Below, piece by piece: positions 6,712 through 11,510 of a stretch of DNA of 11,510 nt. The notes under the pieces are model-generated. The model was not told the DNA's origin. It worked only from the letters and a program-made list of their open reading frames with translations, and searched no databases. This stretch comes from Pseudonocardiales bacterium (lineage in GTDB: Bacteria; Actinomycetota; Actinomycetes; Mycobacteriales; Jatrophihabitantaceae): contig JAVEEO010000423.1 of the NCBI GenBank assembly GCA_030840415.1, forward strand, positions 1 to 11,510. The letters are read 5' to 3'. The position numbers and the translations under genes were made by a program. Numbering within the stretch: the first letter of the stretch is position 1; each line of letters starts with the position of its first letter.

Positions 6712-7931
6712 CGGATGGCGCCGGCCTGGGCGAGCCCAGCTCGACGCGGTGCCAGCAGCCGGGCGGCCAGCAGCAGCGCGAACACCGCCGAGGCCAGCGC
6801 GCAGCCGACCGGCAGCGAGAACGCGAACCGGGCGCCGTGCCGGTCGGCGATGCCGCCGACCATCGCCGCTCCCAGGCCGTAGCCGACCGACAGCCCGGTG
6901 CCGATCCAGGTCAGCCCCTCGGTCAGCGAGCTCGCCGGCACGATCTGGTCGACCAGGCCGAAGGCGCCGATCAGCGTCGGCGCGATGCCCAGTCCGACCA
7001 GGCCGGCGCACACGGCCAGCACGGGAATGCTGGTGGCGGCGAGGAACAGGAACGGCATCACGCCGAACAGCAGCGCGCTGACCACGAAGCGGCGCAACAA
7101 CGAGCTGTGCCAGTGCCGGCCGCCGTAGCAGATGGCCGACACCATGCTGCCGCCGGCGAAGCTGGCCACCACCCAGCCGGCGCTGGCCCGCTGGCCGTGC
7201 TGGCCGCAGAAGGCCACCATGGTCACCTCGGCACTCCCGAACACCGCACCCATGAACACCATCGCCCAGGTGATCAGGGGCATTCCCTGGTAACGCAGGG
7301 CGAAATCGTGCCGCTCACCGGCCACCCGGACCCGTACCGGCGGCTCGGTGGCCCGCAGCGCCGTCAGCCACACCGTGCCCACGCTGATCACCAGCAGCGC
7401 CAGTCCCAGGGTGACCAGCGGATGGGTGTGGGTGGCCAGCACCGTCGCGATCAGCGGCCCGAGCACGAAGATGGCTTCGTCCAGGGTGGATTCGACCGAG
7501 TAGCCGGTGGAGCGCTCCGGACCCTCACCCGGCCAGATGTAGGACCAGCGGGCCCTGATCAGCGCGCCGATGTTGAGCATGGTGATGCCCATCAGCACCG
7601 CGGGCGGCAGCAACGTCGCAAGCGGCGCGCGCACGGTGACCAGCAGGCCGAAGAGCCCGGTGGAGACCAGGTGGGCGATCAGGAAGCCCGGCAGCACCCG
7701 GTGCTGCCCCAGCTTGTCGACCAGTACCGCCGCTACCGGATTGCCGACCGCGCCGCCCACCACGTAGCTGCCGCTGACCACCCCGGCATAGCCGTAGGAA
7801 TGGGTTCGTCCCGAGATGATCAGGACGATCGCGATCGGATAGATCGCCAGCGTGATCCGGGCCAGGAAGCCGGCAGCGGAGAATTTCAGCGCCCCCGGTG
7901 CCGCGAAGGCGGCTCGATAGCGGTTCAGCAC
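6708..7931 (-). CDS. MFS transporter (probable drug/metabolite efflux)
   Basis: A 407-residue major facilitator with about 12 hydrophobic helices spread along its length. A motif-A-like loop lies between helices 2 and 3 (VDKLGQHR, 71-78), and its counterpart in the C-terminal half reads GGIADRHGARF. A charged central loop of about 25 residues (TEPPVRVRVAGERHDF) separates the halves. It resembles actinobacterial 12-helix MFS proteins usually annotated as drug exporters, but direction and substrate are not readable. The start is GTG at 7931, only 3 nt after the era stop, with a poor Shine-Dalgarno (GAGAA adjacent), so translation probably depends on ribosomes finishing era. Its stop overlaps the APH start by 4 nt. 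Pairing with an aminoglycoside-kinase-like gene suggests a detoxification role; this is inference. Confidence 0.87.
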   Translation of the reverse strand: MLNRYRAAFAAPGALKFSAAGFLARITLAIYPIAIVLIISGRTHSYGYAGVVSGSYVVGGAVGNPVAAVLVDKLGQHRVLPGFLIAHLVSTGLFGLLVTVRAPLATLLPPAVLMGITMLNIGALIRARWSYIWPGEGPERSTGYSVESTLDEAIFVLGPLIATVLATHTHPLVTLGLALLVISVGTVWLTALRATEPPVRVRVAGERHDFALRYQGMPLITWAMVFMGAVFGSAEVTMVAFCGQHGQRASAGWVVASFAGGSMVSAICYGGRHWHSSLLRRFVVSALLFGVMPFLFLAATSIPVLAVCAGLVGLGIAPTLIGAFGLVDQIVPASSLTEGLTWIGTGLSVGYGLGAAMVGGIADRHGARFAFSLPVGCALASAVFALLLAARLLAPRRAGLAQAGAIR

Positions 7932-7934
7932 TTC

Positions 7935-8852
7935 TCAGAAACCGAGCCGGTCGAGCTTCTTGGGATCGCGCTGCCACTCCCCCATCACCGCCACGTGCAG
8001 GTTGAGGTTCACCTGCCGGCCGAGCAGTTGCTCGATGCCGCGACGTGCCTCGGTGCCGATCCGCTTCAACCGGCTGCCACCGCTGCCGAGGATGATCGGC
8101 TTCTGGCTGGACCGCTCCAGGTGCAGCGTCGCGAAGATGTCGATCAGCGGCAGCCGGCCGGAACCGGTGTGCTCGCGGGGGTTCATCTCCTCCACGGTGA
8201 CCGCGATCGAGTGCGGCAGCTCGTCGCGGACGTCGGCCAGCGCCGCCTCCCGGATCAGCTCGGCGATCCGGGACTGCTCGGACTCGTCGGTGGTCATGGT
8301 GTCGGGGTAGAGCTGCGGGCCCACCGGCAGCCGCGACAGCAACAGGCCGGCGAGCAGCTCGACCTGGTCACCGGCCCGGGCCGACACCGGCACGATCTCG
8401 ACGAACTCACCGAGCTGGCTGATCGCCAGCAACTGCTCGGCGACCCGCTGCTTGTTGACGGTGTCGGTCTTGGTGACGATCGCGATCGCGGGCGCCTTGA
8501 GGGCCTTCAACTCGGCAGCGATGAACCGGTCGCCAGGGCCGATCTTGTCGTTGGCCGGAATGCAGAAACCGACCACGTCGACCTCGGCCAGGGTTTCGCG
8601 CACCACGTCGTTGAGCCGCTGGCCCAGCAGCGTGCGCGGGCGGTGCAGGCCGGGAGTGTCGACGATCACCAGCTGCCCGTCCGGACGGCTGAGTACGCCC
8701 CGGACGGCCCGGCGGGTGGTCTGGGGCTTGTCACTGGTGATGACGATCTTGGACCCGACCAGCGCGTTGGTCAGGGTGGACTTGCCGGCATTGGGCCGCC
8801 CGACGAAGGCGCAGAAGCCGGAGCGGTACTCGTGGTGCTCAACCTGGTTCAC
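7935..8852 (-). CDS. era: GTPase Era
   Basis: Era is an essential-type GTPase that binds the 3' end of 16S rRNA and helps 30S subunit maturation. All 305 residues are present. G motifs: G1 GRPNAGKST (18-26), G2 within QTTRR (44-48), G3 DTPG (65-68), G4 TKTD (127-130, where NKxD/TKxD is usual) and G5 SAR. The C-terminal KH domain has its GxxG region in LGSGGSRLKRIG (255-266), and the family's typical ending W-x-R-D-P-x-x-L is seen in WQRDPKKLDRLGF. The start is GTG at 8852. Its only SD-like run, AGGG, touches the start codon, while GAGAAT ends six bases upstream, so the mRNA may be leaderless. Era is divergent from the propeller gene (61-nt gap) and heads the MFS-APH series downstream. Confidence 0.95.
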   Translation of the reverse strand: MNQVEHHEYRSGFCAFVGRPNAGKSTLTNALVGSKIVITSDKPQTTRRAVRGVLSRPDGQLVIVDTPGLHRPRTLLGQRLNDVVRETLAEVDVVGFCIPANDKIGPGDRFIAAELKALKAPAIAIVTKTDTVNKQRVAEQLLAISQLGEFVEIVPVSARAGDQVELLAGLLLSRLPVGPQLYPDTMTTDESEQSRIAELIREAALADVRDELPHSIAVTVEEMNPREHTGSGRLPLIDIFATLHLERSSQKPIILGSGGSRLKRIGTEARRGIEQLLGRQVNLNLHVAVMGEWQRDPKKLDRLGF

Positions 8853-8913
8853 CCCTGCATTCTCTCAGCCTGTCGACATGCACGAAGGTGGCTGCCACTT
8901 CACACTGGTTTAC
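8853..8913. promoter_or_regulatory. Divergent promoter region between era and the propeller gene
   Basis: This 61-bp gap must hold promoters for both directions. Towards the plus strand, CACACT (8901-8906) lies seven bases before ATG 8914, as expected for a leaderless transcript. Towards era, GAGAAT on the minus strand ends six bases before GTG 8852. Neither has a convincing -35. A bulged inverted repeat (GAAG-G-TGGC-T-GCCA-CTTC, 8884-8901) lies between them and could be a regulator site. Assignments are tentative. Confidence 0.35.
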
Positions 8914-10401
8914 ATGACTCGTTACCCCCCATACCTGGCGATGCTGAGCGGCGCCACCGCCGCTGTGCTGGCCGTTCCGGTGATCGCTTCCCTTGCAGCC
9001 GTCCCGGCCGCCGCCACCCCGCACAGCGCCGCGCCGGCGGCCGTCCGCACCACCGCCACCGCACCGGCGACCACTACAGCTACTACTGCCACTACCGCGA
9101 CCACCGCTACTACTGCCACCACGGCTACTACTGCCACGGCGTATGCCGACTGGCCCACCTACCACGGCAACGGCGCCCGGTCCGGCTACGCGATCACCGC
9201 CAAGCGCGACAACGTCCAGCCCACCCAGGCCTGGTCGATCCCGCTGGATGGCGCGGTGTACGCCCAGCCGATCATCGTCAACCACGGCATCCGGATCGTG
9301 GCCACCGAGAACAACTCGGTCTACCGGCTGCAGGGCAACTCGGTGGTCTGGCGGCGCAACCTCGGCGCACCGGTGCCGCGCTCGGCGCTGCCCTGCGGCA
9401 ACATCGACCCGTCCGGCATCACCGGCACGCCCGCCTACGACGCCGCCCACAACACCGTGATCGTGGTGTCCGTCCTCAACAGCCCGATCCGGCACATCGC
9501 CACCGGCCTGGACCCGGCGACCGGGGCCGTCAAGTGGTCGCGCAACGTCGACGTGCCGTCCAGCGTGCCGGGCATCAGCCCCACCGCGATGCAGCAGCGC
9601 GGCGCGCTGCTGGTGGCCAGCGGTCGGGTCTACATCCCCTACGGCGGCCTGGCCGGTGACTGCAGCAGCTACCGCGGCAGCGTGGTCGGACTGGACCTGA
9701 CCTCGCCCACCAGCGCAGCGTTGTGGAACTTCACGGTGCCCACCTCGCGCGAGGGCGGCATCTGGACGCCGCCCGGCCCGGTCGAGGAGCCCGGCGCCGG
9801 CCTGCTGGTCGCGGTCGGCAACGGCGCCACCGCCGGAACCGGCACCTACGACTACACCGACTCGGTGCTCGAGCTCGCCGGGCAGCACATCACCGACTCG
9901 TTCTCGCCGAGCAACTGGCGCAACGACAACGCCGCCGACCTGGACCTGGGCTCGCAGGGACCGACGATCGTCGGCAACTACGTCTTCATCGCCGGCAAGT
10001 CCGGCACTGCCTACGTATTGAACAAGGCCAAGCTCGGCGGCATCGGCGGCCAGGTGTCGGCGATGTCGCTGTGCAAGTCCTTCGGCGGCACCGCCGTGGT
10101 CGGCAGCACCGTGTTCGTGCCGTGCTCCGACGGCGTGCGGGCGGTCCGGATCAACAGCAACGGCACCATGACCGTGCAGTGGCACGCTGCCTCCAACATC
10201 AACGGCACCCCGACCGTCGGCGGTGGCCGGCTGTTCGCCCTGGACTACCAGGCCGGCGTGCTGCATGTGCTCGACCCGGCCACCGGCAAGACGCTGTGGA
10301 CGATGAACACCGGCCCGGTGAACCGGTTCGCCGCACCCGCCATCTACAGCAATGCGGTCTACGTGGGGACGCTGGCCGGGGTCAAGGCCTTCGTCTGGTA
10401 A
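8914..10401 (+). CDS. Secreted PQQ-type beta-propeller repeat protein with Thr/Ala linker
   Basis: A 495-residue exported protein. Residues 1-34 form a signal peptide (Arg3, hydrophobic core about 14-33, likely cleavage after AAA). A linker follows, rich in Thr and Ala, with six exact Ala-Thr-Thr units at 56-73, a plausible O-mannosylation target. DWPTYHGNGARSGY (79-92) is the classical opening of PQQ-binding-like propellers. Blades follow with the usual signature, as in GLDPATGAVKW, GLDLTSPTSAALW and VLDPATGKTLW near the C-terminus. Four cysteines in the mature domain (PCGN, DCSS, LCKS, PCSD) may form two disulfides. Catalytic residues of PQQ dehydrogenases are not evident, so this is more likely a binding or scaffold protein. 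ATG 8914 is preferred because the signal peptide then begins properly; ATG 8878 is in frame but neither has a good ribosome binding site. It is the only plus-strand gene, inserted between the deaminase-like gene and era. Confidence 0.85.
   Translation: MTRYPPYLAMLSGATAAVLAVPVIASLAAVPAAATPHSAAPAAVRTTATAPATTTATTATTATTATTATTATTATAYADWPTYHGNGARSGYAITAKRDNVQPTQAWSIPLDGAVYAQPIIVNHGIRIVATENNSVYRLQGNSVVWRRNLGAPVPRSALPCGNIDPSGITGTPAYDAAHNTVIVVSVLNSPIRHIATGLDPATGAVKWSRNVDVPSSVPGISPTAMQQRGALLVASGRVYIPYGGLAGDCSSYRGSVVGLDLTSPTSAALWNFTVPTSREGGIWTPPGPVEEPGAGLLVAVGNGATAGTGTYDYTDSVLELAGQHITDSFSPSNWRNDNAADLDLGSQGPTIVGNYVFIAGKSGTAYVLNKAKLGGIGGQVSAMSLCKSFGGTAVVGSTVFVPCSDGVRAVRINSNGTMTVQWHAASNINGTPTVGGGRLFALDYQAGVLHVLDPATGKTLWTMNTGPVNRFAAPAIYSNAVYVGTLAGVKAFVW
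9079..9132 (+). repeat. In-frame 9-bp repeat encoding (Ala-Thr-Thr)6
   Basis: Six tandem 9-nt units encode Ala-Thr-Thr in the linker of the propeller protein. The 14-mer GCTACTACTGCCAC recurs at 9079, 9106 and 9124, spaced 27 and 18 bases, both multiples of nine. Thr and Ala codons elsewhere in the gene are mostly GC-ending, whereas ACT and GCT are frequent here. This fits expansion by slippage or unequal exchange, which keeps the reading frame. Confidence 0.85.
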
Positions 10402-10418
10402 GCCGATCCAGAAGCGGT

Positions 10419-10449
10419 TGGCCGGCTGGGAGCGACGCTCAGCCGGCCA
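10419..10449. terminator. Hairpin at the convergent gene junction
   Basis: A perfect 10-bp stem (TGGCCGGCTG at 10419-10428, CAGCCGGCCA at 10440-10449) with an 11-base loop lies 17 nt after the propeller stop. It overlaps the last codons and stop of the convergent deaminase-like gene. It could end transcription from both sides. It lacks a T-tract, as many actinobacterial terminators do. Confidence 0.55.
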
Positions 10450-10795
10450 GCCGGCCGCGCTCGTCGACGGCATAGACCGGGGCTCCGGGCGCCAGGTCGG
10501 CCACCGCGGCGGCGCCGTCGGGGTCGGCCTCCGCACCGGCCGAGAGCACCACGGCAGCCTCCAGGCCGGGCGCCCCGGACGAGACCGCCATCGCCACCGC
10601 GACCTGCAGCGCCGACAGTCGCAGGGACGGCAACGCCACGCTGGCCGCAGCGTAGGTGCGGCCGTCGATGTCGCGCACCGCGGCACCCTGGGCCGCGCCG
10701 GTACGGGCCCGGGTGGCCCGGGCCAACGTCACCAGCTTGACGTCCTCACCCTGCAACTCGCCGCCCCCGGTCGGGGACCCGCCGCCCTCAGTCAT
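10439..10795 (-). CDS. Cytidine-deaminase-like protein lacking zinc ligands
   Basis: A 118-residue protein matching the small protein found between the CBS protein and era in many actinobacteria (mycobacterial Rv2365c position), often annotated as cytidine deaminase. The fold outline fits: [26 protein letters not shown], then [31 protein letters not shown], then a strand and the PVYAVDERG end. However, the His/Cys-Ala-Glu motif expected in LSALQVAVA is replaced by Leu-Ser-Ala, and no PCxxC follows; the protein has no Cys or His at all. It cannot be a classical zinc deaminase and is probably a structural or regulatory relative. The ATG at 10795 overlaps the 3' end of the CBS gene by 8 nt. Its stop lies inside a hairpin shared with the convergent propeller gene. 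Confidence 0.8.
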   Translation of the reverse strand: MTEGGGSPTGGGELQGEDVKLVTLARATRARTGAAQGAAVRDIDGRTYAAASVALPSLRLSALQVAVAMAVSSGAPGLEAAVVLSAGAEADPDGAAAVADLAPGAPVYAVDERGRLAG

Positions 10796-11510
10796 CGCTG
10801 CCCTCGCCCTCGTCGGGTTCCTCCAGCCTGCGGACCAGCACCGTGTCGATCCGGTTGCGGCGCCCGCCCACGCTCTCGGCGGTGAGCTGCAGGCCGTAGG
10901 CGGTGACCGATGAGCCGGCGATCGGCACCCGGCCCAGCAGTTGGGCCAACAGGCCGCCGACGGTCTCGACGTCATCGCCACGGGGCAGCTCGACGTCGAA
11001 CAGCTCGCCGAGATCCTCGACCGGCAGCCGGGCGGTCAGCCGGACCGATCCGTCCTCCAGCTCCTCCACCGGCGGCCGCTCGACGTCGTACTCGTCGCGG
11101 ATCTCACCGACGATCTCTTCCAGGATGTCCTCGATGGTCACCAACCCGGCCGTGCCGCCGTACTCGTCGATGACGATGGCCAGGTGCTGGTAGTGGGCCT
11201 GCATCTCGCGCAGCAGCTCGTCGACCGGCTTGGACTCCGGCACGAAGGTGGGTGGCCGCATCACCTCGTCCAGCTTGGTCTGGCGGGCGCGTTCCTGATC
11301 CTGGGAACGGCGTACCAGGTCCTTGAGGTAGACGATCCCGACCACGTCGTCGACGTTGTCGGCCACCACCGGGATCCGGCTGAAACCGGACCGGAGCGCC
11401 AGGGCCAGCGCCTGCGGCACGGTCTTGGTGCTCTCGATCCACACCACCTCGGTGCGCGGCACCATCACCTCGCGGGCGATGGTGTCACCCAGGTCGAACA
11501 CCGACTGGAT
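10788..11510 (-). CDS. CorC/hemolysin C-type CBS-domain protein, C-terminal part
   Basis: The C-terminal 240 or so residues of a HlyC/CorC (CNNM-type) membrane protein; the N-terminal transmembrane DUF21 domain lies beyond the right edge. The visible part begins [20 protein letters not shown], the usual entry to the CBS pair. CBS 1 covers about residues 14-70 ([20 protein letters not shown]) and CBS 2 about 80-135 ([20 protein letters not shown] followed by ILEEIVGEI). The last 80 residues form the CorC_HlyC transporter-associated domain ([15 protein letters not shown] ... [15 protein letters not shown]). Family members are linked to Mg/Co ion handling and bind adenine nucleotides through the CBS pair. 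The frame is open to the window edge, so the GTG at 11501 is internal and not a start. It precedes the deaminase-like gene with 8 nt overlap, the conserved actinobacterial arrangement upstream of era. Confidence 0.92.
   Translation of the reverse strand: MQSVFDLGDTIAREVMVPRTEVVWIESTKTVPQALALALRSGFSRIPVVADNVDDVVGIVYLKDLVRRSQDQERARQTKLDEVMRPPTFVPESKPVDELLREMQAHYQHLAIVIDEYGGTAGLVTIEDILEEIVGEIRDEYDVERPPVEELEDGSVRLTARLPVEDLGELFDVELPRGDDVETVGGLLAQLLGRVPIAGSSVTAYGLQLTAESVGGRRNRIDTVLVRRLEEPDEGEGSDD

Noticed and set aside
8021..8034. GAGC-AGTT-GCTC palindrome resembling the TetR operator
   Set aside because: It lacks the flanking TT/AA, lies inside era, and encodes ordinary Glu-Gln-Leu-Leu residues. 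Probably chance.
6837..9659. Very long plus-strand reading frame (940 codons)
   Set aside because: It is antisense to MFS and era, which have clear family motifs. Its product is low-complexity, rich in Arg, Gln, His and Gly. High GC removes stop codons in the opposite frame.
8839..10686. 615-codon minus-strand frame opposite the propeller gene
   Set aside because: Compositional shadow; the plus strand has a signal peptide and propeller motifs. The run of Val-Ala-Val repeats is just the complement of the Thr/Ala repeat.
1..11510. Search for CRISPR arrays, tRNA genes, insertion sequences or attachment sites
   Set aside because: No regularly spaced repeats, cloverleaf-like segments, transposase or integrase motifs were seen by eye. 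The inserted genes show no terminal repeats.

Overview
The window is high-GC DNA, with nearly every wobble position G or C, GTG starts common and genes packed tightly. The gene order is typical of Actinomycetota: a CBS-pair (CorC-type) protein, a cytidine-deaminase-like protein, era, recO, uppS and glyS. This is the housekeeping neighbourhood known from mycobacteria and relatives. I cannot place it below the phylum from sequence alone.

Thirteen of the fourteen protein genes lie on the minus strand, so transcription runs from high to low coordinates. At the right edge are the C-terminal part of a CorC/hemolysin-type CBS protein (10788-11510) and an overlapping cytidine-deaminase-like gene (10439-10795). 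A single plus-strand gene (8914-10401) for a secreted PQQ-type beta-propeller protein with a Thr/Ala-repeat linker then interrupts the row. Next come era (7935-8852), an MFS transporter and an APH(3')-like phosphotransferase. These three are tightly coupled: a 3-nt gap, then a 4-nt overlap. A two-domain VOC protein follows (5121-5864).

From 5120 to 3786 lies a small regulated module: an unrecognised membrane protein (4508-4996) and a TetR-family regulator (3786-4418). Three copies of one 16-bp palindrome, TTGAGC-N4-GCTCAA, occur here. Two are in front of the membrane protein and one is in front of tetR. The row ends with recO, uppS, an antibiotic-biosynthesis-monooxygenase-fold gene joined to uppS by ATGA, a PAP2-family membrane phosphatase/transferase, and the first 158 codons of glyS, which runs off the left edge.

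The conserved backbone serves ribosome assembly (Era), DNA repair (RecO), polyprenyl-phosphate carrier synthesis (UppS) and translation (GlyS). Three insertions distinguish this version. They are the propeller gene between the deaminase-like gene and era; the MFS, APH, VOC, membrane protein and TetR block between era and recO; and the ABM plus PAP2 pair between uppS and glyS. The middle block looks like drug or stress defence with local TetR control, although its substrates are unknown. No stretch over 300 bases lacks a gene. The larger gaps are 4997-5120 (operators and a hairpin), 1640-1739 (weak promoter-like elements), 4419-4507 (tetR promoter and operator), 2885-2962 (nothing clear) and 8853-8913 (divergent promoters). 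I saw no tRNA, rRNA, CRISPR array, insertion sequence or integrase.
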